Shown: in pieces, positions 38,575-48,014 of the stretch
Numbering within the stretch: position 1 is the stretch's first letter
Layout of the letters: every line of letters begins with the position of its first letter
DNA from: Anaerobiospirillum sp. NML120448
GTDB taxonomy: Bacteria > Pseudomonadota > Gammaproteobacteria > Enterobacterales > Succinivibrionaceae
Direction: 5' to 3'
NCBI RefSeq assembly: GCF_023050945.1
Contig: NZ_JALKIM010000021.1
Location: forward strand, 1-51,179
DNA length: 51,179 nucleotides
Notes under the pieces: generated by a model
Seen by the model: the letters and a program-made list of their open reading frames with translations, nothing else
What the model was told of the DNA's origin: nothing
Databases searched by the model: none
Translations under genes and position numbers: made by a program

Positions 38575-39777
38575 TTAGCCCTTGTAATTATCGGTTAGGA
38601 CGATTTCTTCAACGCCTTCATCCTCATAATCACCAGCTTGCTCAGCAGCGGCAATTACTTGGCGATAATAATCAATAGTAGACTCATCTGGATTATCAAG
38701 AGCCTGAGTAAAGATGTGTTTAATTTGCTCTAGTACGGTAGCTCTTACAATAAATACCAATTTAGATACATGATCACCCTCTGGCCACTCATCAAGTTCA
38801 GCCACAGGATAAAGCTGTCCTTGGACACCATGGATAATGACAGGCTTATCACGGCCTTCAATATCAATAATACCTTTAAGACGTAAAATTGAATCGCCAT
38901 ATTGCTGTTGTACTAAGTTAATAGCTGCTAATAAAGTTAGAGAGCTAATAGGGGTAGTACGAGTAATAGCAAAGCTTTCAATATTAGTATGGGCAATAAT
39001 CTTTGGCTTAGCTACGGCAGCTTCAAAGGAAGCATCAGCAGGACGTAGTGGAGAGGCTAAGGAAAGATTGCCGCCTTGAGCATTAGGTAGTTTAATATCA
39101 AGCCACTCTTTAACCTGAGCATTATTCTGCTTGCTAAACTCCTTATAAGGGCCAATTTCTTCCATAATTTTAGGGGTAATATGACCCTTAATCATAGGAT
39201 GAATCTTGGCAGAGGAGTTAATAGAGCGGGCGACCTGGGCAATAGCATCAATCTCATCTGCATCAATCAGGTCAGTCTTAGAAATAAGGATAATGTCAGC
39301 TAAAGCAATTTGCTTAACAGCCTCATATTGCTTTTGTAATTGCTCGCGAACAAACTGACCGTCTAATACAGTTACAGTACCATCATAACGATATTGCTCT
39401 AAGCAAAAGTCATCGTTATTAAGAGTGCTAATTACACCAGCAGGATCAGCTAAACCTGTGGTTTCAATGAGCACACGCTTAAACTTAGGAATAGCGCCTT
39501 CTGAGGCTTTAATAAAGTTGGTAGCTAGAGATTGGACAAGCTCACCTTGTAAGGTACAGCAAATACATCCAGATCCTAGGAGCACAACAGTGTCGTCAAC
39601 TGATTGAACCAGCTCGTGATCTAAACCTACATCACCAAATTCATTAATTAAAACCAAAGTGTCTTTAAACTCTTCGGTGTTAACCCATTGGTTAAGTAAG
39701 GTGGTCTTACCACTGCCTAAAAATCCTGTAATGATATTTACAGGAATTCTATTATCGATTTGTTGTTGCTCTGACAT
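38575..39777 (-). CDS. COG0523 (CobW/YjiA-like) metallochaperone GTPase
   Basis: G3E GTPase that delivers metal, often zinc, to client proteins. The 400-residue product has Walker A TGFLGSGKTTLLNQ, the metal-binding CxCC in SGCICCTLQGEL, ETTGLADPAG, the base-recognition SKTD motif, and a C-terminal CobW_C domain (LRLKGIIDIEGRDKPVIIHGVQGQLYPV). The C-terminus is acidic (GDYEDEGVEEIVLTDNYKG), with no His-rich metal tail. The client is unknown. It lies in line with the PldB-like gene upstream (67-bp gap), possibly one transcript. Confidence 0.88.
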   Translation of the reverse strand: MSEQQQIDNRIPVNIITGFLGSGKTTLLNQWVNTEEFKDTLVLINEFGDVGLDHELVQSVDDTVVLLGSGCICCTLQGELVQSLATNFIKASEGAIPKFKRVLIETTGLADPAGVISTLNNDDFCLEQYRYDGTVTVLDGQFVREQLQKQYEAVKQIALADIILISKTDLIDADEIDAIAQVARSINSSAKIHPMIKGHITPKIMEEIGPYKEFSKQNNAQVKEWLDIKLPNAQGGNLSLASPLRPADASFEAAVAKPKIIAHTNIESFAITRTTPISSLTLLAAINLVQQQYGDSILRLKGIIDIEGRDKPVIIHGVQGQLYPVAELDEWPEGDHVSKLVFIVRATVLEQIKHIFTQALDNPDESTIDYYRQVIAAAEQAGDYEDEGVEEIVLTDNYKG

Positions 39778-39844
39778 GGGTTATCTTCCCAAAAATTAAT
39801 AATTAATTAGACTCTAATGGCTCGGTAGGGGCCGTAATCTTATT

Positions 39845-40912
39845 CTACTCTGATGCTTCTTCTTTAACTTCTTGTTCAGCATCTTCCTTATGGTACAGAG
39901 ACTGATAGTCAGTTGTGCCATTAAAAAGGAAGTTTAGAGCCTTGAGCATAGCTGGATTACGGTAGCTATCGTCTTCATTTAAAATGTCGTGATAAGCATG
40001 AGGAATAAGCTCAAACTTTGGCGGTACACGATCATTTTCGTGGCGCTTGCAAAACTCTCTGGCAGCCTCAGTAGATACGACCATATCAGCACCAGCTGAC
40101 AAGCACAACATAGGAAAATCAAAATTACATTTGATTTTATCTAAGCGTTGTTGAGCCTGCATACAGCACTTAACAAACTTGTAAGTAGGGCCAGCTAAGG
40201 CTAATTGAGGGTGATCAATGTAGTAGTCATGATAAATATCATAACGTAATGGGCTGTGGGAGTGGATATTCTCCTCAAAAGGCAAACGTACGTACTCTTT
40301 GCCATGTGGAGTATAGGACAAGGCAAAAGATCTAATGTTGCATAAAATCTTTAATATAGGGTAAACCACTTTAGGGGCCAATAAATTTGGAATACCTAAG
40401 AATGGGCAGATTAAAGCTAATGCCTTTGGCTTATATTGGAATTTAGTATTAAAACAAAACTCTAAGGCAATTAAGCCTCCTAAGGAGAAGCCTAACATTT
40501 TGTAGTTAGGGCCTACATCTAAGTAGCTAAGGATGTTCTCTAAATCCACACGATAGTGCAGGAATCTTTCAATATGACACTTATTGGAGTCATAAAGCAC
40601 CATAGAAGACTGACCTTGACCACGTACAAAACATACCAAAATGCGGAGCTTACTATCTCTTAAGTGATAGAGTAATTCTGCGTACTTATGTTCAGTTTCA
40701 GCTCGACCTGCAATGATAACCAAAGTGTTAGAAGAGTCTTGTAAGCTGGTGCCTGGACTACCAGCTGGTGCCTCAAGCTCAAGAGCGCTTAAAAAGAGGT
40801 TATCAGAGACGTGAATGCGATGATGCTTTAAGTCATTTTCATAAAAAGCATCAATTTTTGGATAGAGCTCGGCTAAGGAGGTTTCGGTGCCAATATGTTG
40901 CAGATCGACCAT
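39845..40912 (-). CDS. PldB-like alpha/beta hydrolase (lysophospholipase L2 family)
   Basis: A 355-residue serine hydrolase of the PldB/monoglyceride-lipase type. Visible are the pattern GRAETEHKYAELLYHL, the oxyanion-side VRGQGQSS, the nucleophile elbow GFSLGG with S143, the acid in SAGADMVV (D276) and the histidine in HAYHDILNE (H308). E. coli PldB is 340 residues and acts on lysophospholipids at the inner membrane. No signal peptide or membrane segment is seen. AGAGGTGAC precedes the ATG. The true substrate is unproven; the family is broad. Confidence 0.82.
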   Translation of the reverse strand: MVDLQHIGTETSLAELYPKIDAFYENDLKHHRIHVSDNLFLSALELEAPAGSPGTSLQDSSNTLVIIAGRAETEHKYAELLYHLRDSKLRILVCFVRGQGQSSMVLYDSNKCHIERFLHYRVDLENILSYLDVGPNYKMLGFSLGGLIALEFCFNTKFQYKPKALALICPFLGIPNLLAPKVVYPILKILCNIRSFALSYTPHGKEYVRLPFEENIHSHSPLRYDIYHDYYIDHPQLALAGPTYKFVKCCMQAQQRLDKIKCNFDFPMLCLSAGADMVVSTEAAREFCKRHENDRVPPKFELIPHAYHDILNEDDSYRNPAMLKALNFLFNGTTDYQSLYHKEDAEQEVKEEASE

Positions 40913-41058
40913 TTAAGTCACCTCTTACTAAAAAAATGCGCTTTGGTAATTAAATTATTACCTAGATCATAGCACAACCTAGCATTGGAGTGCCTTAGCA
41001 AGCACTTAGAGCAAAAAAATAAAGCTTGAGCTTTAGTAAGCTCAAGCTTTAGTAATGC

Positions 41059-43476
41059 TTAGCGACGACGTGCTATTTTTTTAACATTTGGCACTACTTT
41101 AAGACGTCGCATAATGCCTGCTAAATGGAAGCGATCACGAACGGTGACGGTAAGATTAATAAGGTAAGTACCGTCATCTTTAATCTCTGAGTTAATAGCA
41201 TCAATTTGCGAGCCTGCTATATCAACAGCATTAGAGATTTCACTTAAAATTCCTTGCCTATTCTCAAGCTCAATACGTAAGCCTGTTTGGAAGTCCAAAT
41301 TAGCAGTAACGCTGGTATCCCATTCAACCTTGACATATTTTTCAGGATCTTTATAAGCATCCTTAATGTTAAAGCAATTGGCATTGTGAATAACCAATCC
41401 TTTAGAGGTAATATGTCCCATGATTTCATCGCCTGGGATAGGCATACAGCATTGAGCAAAGGTATAAGGCAGACCGCCAGTGCCTGTAATAGGCTTACCA
41501 CTTTCGCTGTCACTAAGATCCTGTTTAAACTTCTTAGCAACTAATACAGCTAAGATATTGCCTAAGGCAATATCAATTAACAGGCTATTAAGGTCGGGCT
41601 CTTTAAAGTCTTTTAAGACGCTTTGCATAAGATTAGGATCGATATCCTCAAGGCGTAGATCCTTAAGCACATTTTGCAATAAGCGACGACCAATGAGTAC
41701 ACACTCTTGGCTCTTTAAGCCCTTGAGGTATTGCCTAATCTTAGAGCGAGCACGAGGGGTTACTACAGACGAGAGCCACATAGCATTTGGTTCGGCGCTA
41801 TTAGAGGTAATAATCTCGACTGATTGTCCTGATTGTAGTGGTCTACTTAATGGGAACATGCGATGGTTAACGCGAGCACCAATACAATGTTGACCAATGT
41901 CAGTATGCAGCGCATAGGCAAAGTCGACAGGGGTAGAACCTGCTGGAAGATCGAAAATCTTGCCATCTGGGGTAAAGACAAAAATTGAGTCTGGGAAGAG
42001 ATCAGTTTTTACCGCTTCAATAAACTCCATAGAGCTAGAAGCGCTTTGTTGGAGGTCAATAATGTTCTTAATCCACTGCTGAGCGTTCTTTTGAGCAGTA
42101 GTAGAGGTTGGCTCACTGCCATTTTCCTTATAAGACCAATGAGCAGCAACACCACGAGCGGCCATTTGATCCATAAATTCGGTACGAATTTGAATCTCAA
42201 TAGGCACGCCGTGAGGGCCAATTAAGGAAGTATGCAATGATTGATAGCCATTAATCTTAGGAATGGCAATATAGTCTTTAAAACCAGAAGGACGAGGTTT
42301 ATAAAGATTATGCATTTGACCTAAAACACGATAGCAAGTATCAACGTCATCTAAGATGATTCTAAAGGCATAAACATCCATAATTTCACGGAACTGTAGT
42401 TCCTTTTTAACCATCTTTTTATAAATAGAGTAAATACGTTTTTCTCTACCTAAAACACGACCTTCGATATTTACTTCTTTTAAGCGGCGATTAATCGATT
42501 CAAGAATATTATTAACTACTTCTTTACGATTATTGCGAGCTTTAGTGACAGCTGATTTTAAAACTCGATAGCGCATGGGATAGAGCGCTGCAATGCCAAG
42601 TTCTTCAAGCTCAATCTTAATATCGGAAATACCAAGACGATTAGCAATAGGAGCGAAAATCTCAAGTGTTTCTTTGGCAATACGTTTGCGCTTATCAGGT
42701 CTAAGAGAACCTAAAGTTCTCATATTATGAGTTCTGTCAGCAAGCTTAATTAAGATGACGCGAATGTCTCGTGTCATAGCTAAAATCATCTTGCGAAAGT
42801 TTTCAACCTGAGCTTCTTTGTAGTCATGGAAGCGCAATTTATCAAGTTTAGTAACGCCATTTACTAAGTCTTCAACAACAGATCCAAACTCGTTTTTGAT
42901 GTCCTCAGGTGTTACTCCAGTGTCCTCAACCGTATCGTGAAGTAAGGCAGCAATAATAGATTCTTTGTCCAAATGCATTTGAGCAATGATGGTTGCTACT
43001 GCTATTGGATGGATAATATAAGGCTCACCTGAGGCTCTTTTTTGAGGAGCATGGGCTTTATCTGCTAAAACGAAAGCACGATCAACATCTGCCATATACT
43101 CAGCAGATAAGTATGATGAAGCTAAATTATGTAAAGGGAGATAATAGTGAAAATTAGGTGATGCCAGAGCCTCTGGAGTAGGATCGGCTGGCACATGTTT
43201 CTCTTCTTTATTTTTAGCTCGATTGCTGGCAATTTGAGCACTGAGCTCTAAACTTTCAGAAAATCCGCCATTATCACGTGCATTAACATTGGTTGAATCG
43301 TAAAAAGGTGTTTGAGACACACTATCTCGAGCTGCGGATGTTGCCATAGCAGACATAGCAGCATCAGTAGTGCCTAAAGAGGTACTACCTGCATAGGTTG
43401 AGCTTAGATACTCACTTGGAGTCACTGCTGCACTACCTACACTACTAGGGCCAGAATTAATAATTTGCGAACTCAT
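41059..43476 (-). CDS. spoT: Bifunctional (p)ppGpp synthetase/hydrolase SpoT
   Basis: Controls the stringent-response alarmone (p)ppGpp. The 805-residue product has, in order, the HD hydrolase domain (LLHDTVEDTG, H180-D181), the synthetase domain (GREKRIYSIYKKMVKK, IMDVYAFRIILDD, IPKINGYQSLHTSLIGPHG), TGS (PDGKIFDLPAGSTPVDFAYALHTDIG), a zinc-finger/helical region and a C-terminal ACT domain. The intact HD motif suggests hydrolase activity. E. coli SpoT is 702 residues; here an extra ~110-residue Ser/Ala/Thr-rich N-terminus precedes the HD domain. The ribosome site is weak, so a later start is possible. It follows rpoZ and gmk on the same strand, the conserved gmk-rpoZ-spoT order. Confidence 0.93.
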   Translation of the reverse strand: MSSQIINSGPSSVGSAAVTPSEYLSSTYAGSTSLGTTDAAMSAMATSAARDSVSQTPFYDSTNVNARDNGGFSESLELSAQIASNRAKNKEEKHVPADPTPEALASPNFHYYLPLHNLASSYLSAEYMADVDRAFVLADKAHAPQKRASGEPYIIHPIAVATIIAQMHLDKESIIAALLHDTVEDTGVTPEDIKNEFGSVVEDLVNGVTKLDKLRFHDYKEAQVENFRKMILAMTRDIRVILIKLADRTHNMRTLGSLRPDKRKRIAKETLEIFAPIANRLGISDIKIELEELGIAALYPMRYRVLKSAVTKARNNRKEVVNNILESINRRLKEVNIEGRVLGREKRIYSIYKKMVKKELQFREIMDVYAFRIILDDVDTCYRVLGQMHNLYKPRPSGFKDYIAIPKINGYQSLHTSLIGPHGVPIEIQIRTEFMDQMAARGVAAHWSYKENGSEPTSTTAQKNAQQWIKNIIDLQQSASSSMEFIEAVKTDLFPDSIFVFTPDGKIFDLPAGSTPVDFAYALHTDIGQHCIGARVNHRMFPLSRPLQSGQSVEIITSNSAEPNAMWLSSVVTPRARSKIRQYLKGLKSQECVLIGRRLLQNVLKDLRLEDIDPNLMQSVLKDFKEPDLNSLLIDIALGNILAVLVAKKFKQDLSDSESGKPITGTGGLPYTFAQCCMPIPGDEIMGHITSKGLVIHNANCFNIKDAYKDPEKYVKVEWDTSVTANLDFQTGLRIELENRQGILSEISNAVDIAGSQIDAINSEIKDDGTYLINLTVTVRDRFHLAGIMRRLKVVPNVKKIARRR

Positions 43477-43920
43477 AATTAGTGCTAACTTCAATCAAGA
43501 ATTGCTCTTAGTATTGCTTATTATGTAGTTAAGCAAGATACCAGAAGAGAATTAATATAGCCTGCTGTTTAGGATAAAAGTTTAGGCCGCCACATAAATT
43601 AATAAATTAAAAAGTCTTTTAAAACTTAACAAACAAGGTATTTAAATTTCTTTAAAATCCTGAATTTAGTATACCTGAGCCTAGACTTGTCTTTTAGTGT
43701 AAGACAAAAAATAGCTGGGGTAGCTCTCATATATAAGAAAAATTGCTCAAATTAAGTGCCATATTAATACATGTAATGGGATTATTGCTAACAATTTGAA
43801 TCTCTAATAGGTAGTCGCAAATATAGGTAGCATCAAGGATTACATAAAGAATAGGCTTAACTTTGAAGCTATGAGAGGTAGCTTTTGTGTATAGAGAAAA
43901 AATTATGCACTATAAAAGTG
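43477..43920. other. Gene-free spoT-rpoZ spacer
   Basis: AT-rich, with no coding region; it should contain the spoT promoter on the minus strand because a strong hairpin after rpoZ separates the two genes. I see no clear -35/-10 pair. Confidence 0.4.
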
Positions 43921-43954
43921 CACGCCCTCACTGCTAAAAGCAAGTGAGGGCGTG
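43921..43954 (-). terminator. Strong hairpin after rpoZ
   Basis: CACGCCCTCACT and AGTGAGGGCGTG form a perfect 12-bp GC-rich stem with a 10-nt loop, 50 bp after the rpoZ stop. Only CACTTTTAT follows on the minus strand, so the T tract is short. Confidence 0.7.
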
Positions 43955-44004
43955 TTAAGTATTAAAGCTTATGCTTGTCTAACAAGTATAGCTAGCAAGA
44001 TGGT

Positions 44005-44295
44005 TTAGTTAAACATCTCAACGCCATCGATAGGAGCAAATTCATTATCAGCTGGTAATGAAGCGCTGTCGCCACGCATTAAGTCTTTACGATCTTGCTT
44101 ATCGAGGAAGTCCTCTGAAATAAGACCAGCTTCGATTTCACGCAAAGCGATTACGGTTGGCTTGTCCTTTTCTTCGTCAACTAAAGGCTTGCTGCCATTT
44201 AATGAAATTTGGCGAGCACGACGGGCTGCAATGAGAACTAAGTCAAAGCGGTTGCCAACTTTAGCCACAGCATCTTCAACTGTAACTCTAGCCAT
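44005..44295 (-). CDS. rpoZ: RNA polymerase omega subunit
   Basis: Small subunit that helps assemble RNA polymerase and forms part of the ppGpp site. The 96-residue product begins [30 protein letters not shown], the unmistakable omega core, and continues [16 protein letters not shown]. The tail is acidic and slightly longer than the E. coli protein (91 residues). The ATG at 44295 has GAGGTA nine bases before it; a TTG five codons upstream is rejected. Confidence 0.96.
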   Translation of the reverse strand: MARVTVEDAVAKVGNRFDLVLIAARRARQISLNGSKPLVDEEKDKPTVIALREIEAGLISEDFLDKQDRKDLMRGDSASLPADNEFAPIDGVEMFN

Positions 44296-44814
44296 GATGA
44301 AGTACCTCAAGTGAGTTATTTGCCACCTAAAATAAACGAGGTCAAAAACACAGGTTATGCAGGGGCTAACAAAAAATCAAACAAAGATCATGACAATGCC
44401 AGACTGGTAATTAGATAAAACACAACTGATCCTAATTTTTAGGATTAACATCTTTAATTTGGAAAATAAAGCGTTGTGTAAAAGATAAGGATTTTACTAA
44501 ACCAAGTTTAAATAAGATACTTATCTTTAAGTGGATATTAGTAACTTTTAAAAAGCTACAATAGTCAGTTATTGTCATAAGAGCCCTGAGCCAATAAGTC
44601 AGAGCCCTGAGGAGCCATAAGTAAGCTCCCAAAATTCTAGAAATTGCACTATCAACAATAGTACATTATGTAGGTGATTTCAGCGCTAAAAGAACGTTAG
44701 CTAGCAATAAATATTACTAGCCTATCTCTTGCTAAAAGCTATTCATTTTAACAGAAAAAATCATACTGTTTATTTATGAATGAAATTTTAATAAAAAATA
44801 ATAAGTTAGCCTTA
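44296..44814. other. Gene-free gmk-rpoZ spacer
   Basis: No gene is seen. A short direct repeat AGAGCCCTGAG occurs twice around 44580-44612. The rpoZ promoter is presumably here on the minus strand. It is long for a pair that is usually close. Confidence 0.4.
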
Positions 44815-45522
44815 TTATTCTTCACTTTTCTTTGAAGCTGCTAAGGCTGCTTGTAAGGCACTAGCGCAAGGTAACCAGGCGGCCTCATACTCCTTAGCTT
44901 GGCGCTGCATATCATCAAGCAGAGCTTGGTTATTGTTCTGCAAGCTCTTAAGCTCAGCTCTCTTACTTAAAATAATACTACGTAAGGTAATTAAGCTCTC
45001 ATCAAAATCATCATTAATAATGACGTAATCATACTCATCATAATGAGAAATTTCAGACATAGCTTGAGCCATGCGCTTGTTAATGACATCCATTTCATCC
45101 TGACCACGCTTAATAAGGCGTTGTCTTAAGGCATCTAAGCTTGGAGGTAAAATAAAGATCTTAATAGCCTCTGGAACTTGCTCTTTAATTAAACGAGCGC
45201 CTTGCCAATCAATGTCAAACAGTACATCTTTACCTTGGTTAATCCAATCAAGAACAATCTCTTTTGAGGTGCCATAGTAGTTATCAAATACTTTAGCATG
45301 CTCAAAAAAGGCATTGCGCTCAATTAAGCTTTCAAACTCTTCTACTGACACAAAATGATAGCTCTCATGGTCAACCTCACCAGGACGAGGGTCTCTGGTG
45401 GTATGAGAAATAGACAAGCGTAAACTATCATCAAGGTTAAACTTCTTTAATAGGGCATTAATTAAAGAGGATTTACCCGCACCACTAGGTGCTGAAACAA
45501 TAAAAAGAGTTCCTTTGGACAT
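44815..45522 (-). CDS. gmk: Guanylate kinase
   Basis: Phosphorylates GMP to GDP. The 235-residue product starts MSKGTLFIVSAPSGAGKSSLIN (P-loop APSGAGKSS), then SISHTTRDPRPGEVDHESYHFV (GMP-binding) and VLFDIDWQGARLIK. E. coli Gmk is 207 residues; the C-terminus here carries an extra ~25-residue Ala/Lys/Glu tail. An in-frame start 33 bp upstream is unnecessary. It heads the conserved gmk-rpoZ-spoT order. Confidence 0.96.
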   Translation of the reverse strand: MSKGTLFIVSAPSGAGKSSLINALLKKFNLDDSLRLSISHTTRDPRPGEVDHESYHFVSVEEFESLIERNAFFEHAKVFDNYYGTSKEIVLDWINQGKDVLFDIDWQGARLIKEQVPEAIKIFILPPSLDALRQRLIKRGQDEMDVINKRMAQAMSEISHYDEYDYVIINDDFDESLITLRSIILSKRAELKSLQNNNQALLDDMQRQAKEYEAAWLPCASALQAALAASKKSEE

Positions 45523-45599
45523 GATGTAACAACTCCAAAATTGAGAGTGCAGCAAATAAGATCTTGAGAAAACACGACAGCCTCACCCCAACTAACCTA

Positions 45600-45765
45600 A
45601 TGGTAGAGTGAGCTTTTTGACTTGGCCAGGCCCTGTCCCTGGCCCTGTCACTGGGCCATTGCCATAGCCTTGGCCAAGCCTAGCCTGGCCATGGCAGGCT
45701 CTGGCCTGCCGTAACCTGGATTGATGGGCATGTATGGGCCTATGGGGCCTGTAAGCTTCCTTACT
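45600..45765. repeat. GC-rich GGCC/TGGC-word spacer
   Basis: Between gmk and engB the sequence becomes a string of TTGGCCAGGCCC, CTGGCCCTG, GCCTTGGCC, CTGGCCATGGCAGG words with many overlapping short inverted repeats. It does not code for a recognisable protein and contrasts with the AT-rich genome. A similar spacer lies on the other side of engB (46600-46755). Confidence 0.65.
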
Positions 45766-45767
45766 AA

Positions 45768-46436
45768 CTATTCACCCTGATCCTGATCTTCAGGTAACAG
45801 TTCATCCTCAGGGGTTGCTTCTGCGCCATGGAACAGAGTAAACCAGTCTTGTAGAACATTACGAGTTTCATCAATACCAATTTTGTTCCATGCAGAAAAG
45901 GCGATCACGGTAAAATTACCGCCAAACTCGGAGAGTAAGTGTTTGACCTCACCTACAGCTTCACGACGCTTGGTAACGCCTAATTTATCGGCTTTAGTTA
46001 GTAAGATTAATGCAGGAAGATTAGCGGCTAAAGACCAATCAATAATTAAACGATCATGATCTTTTAAAGGATGGCGAATATCCATGGTTACTACAATACC
46101 ACGAAGGGCATTGCGCTTTTGTAAGTATTCGGACATGGATTTTTGCCATTGGCGCTTCATACTATCAGACACAGCAGCATAGCCGTAACCTGGCAGATCA
46201 ACTAACGAACATCCAGGCTTAACTTCAAAAAGGTTAATTAAGCGGGTACGGCCAGGAGTACGAGAGGTCTTGGCTAAATGGTTTTGATCGCAAATAGCAT
46301 TTAAAGCTGAGGACTTTCCTGAGTTAGAGCGTCCTGCAAAAGCAATCTCAGAGCCCAAGTCAGTAGGCAGACGCTTGATATCAGGCGAACTGGTGATAAA
46401 GCGTGTTTTTCTAAAATCAATTTTTACCTTTTCCAT
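45768..46436 (-). CDS. engB: Ribosome-biogenesis GTPase EngB (YihA/YsxC)
   Basis: Essential-type GTPase in large-subunit assembly and division. The 222-residue product has G1 GRSNSGKSSALNAI, the switch TPGRTRLINLFEV, G3 DLPGYGYA and G4 TKADKL, with SAWNKIG near the end. It is similar in size to E. coli YihA (210), with an acidic tail (EDELLPEDQDQGE). AGGGT lies 8 nt before the ATG; the preceding TTG codon is ignored. It is flanked on both sides by GC-rich spacers. Confidence 0.95.
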   Translation of the reverse strand: MEKVKIDFRKTRFITSSPDIKRLPTDLGSEIAFAGRSNSGKSSALNAICDQNHLAKTSRTPGRTRLINLFEVKPGCSLVDLPGYGYAAVSDSMKRQWQKSMSEYLQKRNALRGIVVTMDIRHPLKDHDRLIIDWSLAANLPALILLTKADKLGVTKRREAVGEVKHLLSEFGGNFTVIAFSAWNKIGIDETRNVLQDWFTLFHGAEATPEDELLPEDQDQGE

Positions 46437-46599
46437 CAATTACACCCTAAAAGCATTAAGCATAAAAAAATTGCGATAAGTATACGCTTTTTTTTAATAT
46501 TTTTAGAACTAAGAGCTGACATTTTAGCGAGCCTAAGAGCTCTATTATCATTTTGCCCTCTTAGTTTAGCATTTTGATATTAGATTTTTGCCCCGCCTC

Positions 46600-46755
46600 A
46601 ATAAGGGCAAGTAAGACAGCCATGCACAGGCATCTTAAGGCCTGCTCTAGCAGTCTAAAGCCTGCTAGGGCATGCCTTGGTATACCATGGCGCGCCAGGC
46701 CTTGCTATGGCACGCAAGGTCTGGCTATGGCTTGCTAGGGCATTCGTGGCTGGCT
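46600..46755. repeat. GC-rich GCTAGGGCATGCC-word spacer
   Basis: Between engB and the DUF3334-type gene there are reiterations of GGCCTGCT, GCTAGGGCA (twice), GGCTATGGC, GCACGCAAGG and CCATGGCGCGCCAGG. Style and composition are like 45600-45765. No coding signal is seen. Confidence 0.6.
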
Positions 46756-46797
46756 TAAAAAAATAAGCCCAGAAAGCTTATCAACTTATCTGGGCAA
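46755..46797 (-). terminator. Terminator of the DUF3334-type gene
   Basis: On the minus strand GCCCAGATAAG pairs imperfectly with CTTTCTGGGC and is followed by TTATTTTTTT. It lies 43 bp past the stop. Confidence 0.8.
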
Positions 46798-46839
46798 AAT
46801 TTTTTGCTAAGACAATAGCAGGTGTTATTGGTATTGTTA

Positions 46840-47457
46840 TTAAACAATACCAGCTTGAGCCATAATTTCCTCAGGTGAGAGAGGTTGCTCTTGTGGCTCT
46901 AAGTCACGAGCTAACTTAAATTCAGTATGATCCATAGCAAGCTCTAAGTAGAAGGCATTACCAGTAGAGGTAAAGAAGGTAATACGAGATACCTCAGGGT
47001 GGTCTAAAGTCATATTAATGCTAATTTCGACTTGGTGAGGTAGTGATACCATCTTTGGTTGAGACTGGTGAATACGACCATTTAAGGTAGCGCTGATCTT
47101 AGCGGTAAAGTTGCCCACCATTTGATTCATGAGCTCGCCTAAAGTATTGGCTACTTCCTCAGAGGTGTAGTTAGTAGCTAAATCACTTTCGCTCAAGCCC
47201 ATCATCTTCATGTAGCTGGCATAGAGTTCCATTGCAGTCTCTTTAGGGAAGTTTAAGACCACCATGCCAGAGAAGGTGCCAGTGAATAATACAAAGGTAC
47301 CGATGTCTGGACGTAAGGTAGTGTTATTGATCTTCTGGATCATTGGTGTAAAAGAGACTTTATCGCTAGTAGCAGTGGTTAAAACATCACATACGCTATC
47401 GCATAAAGAAAGCAAAATATCATCACAAGTAATAACTTGATGCTTAGAAATTAACAT
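46840..47457 (-). CDS. DUF3334 / CheX-like protein
   Basis: A 205-residue soluble protein, MLISKHQVITCDDILLSLCDSVCDVLTTA, with the central GTFVLFTGTFSGMVVLNFPKETAMELYASYM and EEVANTLGELMNQMVGNFTAKI. The latter resembles the ELMNxxxG helix of CheC/CheX/FliY phosphatase-type domains. It fits the DUF3334 family of gammaproteobacteria, of unknown function; a link to chemotaxis or phospho-signalling is only suggested by the fold. No chemotaxis gene is nearby. GAGG lies ~9 nt before the ATG; a TTG five codons earlier is rejected. Confidence 0.72.
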   Translation of the reverse strand: MLISKHQVITCDDILLSLCDSVCDVLTTATSDKVSFTPMIQKINNTTLRPDIGTFVLFTGTFSGMVVLNFPKETAMELYASYMKMMGLSESDLATNYTSEEVANTLGELMNQMVGNFTAKISATLNGRIHQSQPKMVSLPHQVEISINMTLDHPEVSRITFFTSTGNAFYLELAMDHTEFKLARDLEPQEQPLSPEEIMAQAGIV

Positions 47458-48014
47458 TAAAAAAAGCCTCAAAACTCTTTAAGGGAACTGCTTGCTATTT
47501 AATTAATTGCCTGACTATTATGATTTTGCAATATAAGTCTACCAATTGAGATCAAACGCTTTAAAGCTCAAGCTTAACTATCTGTAGCTTATAAAAAATC
47601 TTCAGCCCTGATTATCTTAGTTGTTAGTTTTTGGGTTCTTAACTAAGCATTAATTTCCTTAATTATGCAGAGCTATAGTATTCGAAAAAAATTGTAGTTT
47701 TTTAAAAACGCCTTTGTAAATTTGATCTTGCTTATTGGGGGCAAAATTGAAAACTAGATAACAAACCACTTAGGCTATTTTAGCGACAAATGCGATTAAA
47801 ACAACATCTACAAAGATTCTTTTTCAAGTTTCAATGCATAAATTTAATATAAATGCGGTGATATTCTGATAAGGAATGGGAATATATTGATATTTTTTTG
47901 CGCTTAGACGCTTATTCTTATCTTAAAAGATACGCTCAATGTGGCTTAGAAAATAGAAAACGTCTGGGCATTTCCATGCACAGACGTTTTAAACAATCAA
48001 AGAGAAGAAAGCTA
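47458..48014. other. Spacer between ntrC and the DUF3334-type gene
   Basis: Contains the ntrC terminator (47957-47990) and presumably the promoter of the DUF3334-type gene. It is otherwise AT-rich, with no gene and no repeat that I can see. Confidence 0.4.
47957..47990 (-). terminator. Intrinsic terminator of ntrC
   Basis: AAAACGTCTG and CAGACGTTTT form a perfect 10-bp stem with an inner TGCAT/ATGCC-type pairing, followed on the minus strand by TTTTCTATTTT, 25 bp after the stop. Confidence 0.85.

Noticed and set aside
44432-44632. 66-codon minus-strand frame between gmk and rpoZ
   Set aside because: No ribosome site, no family character, and odd composition (Leu/Lys-rich from AT-rich DNA).
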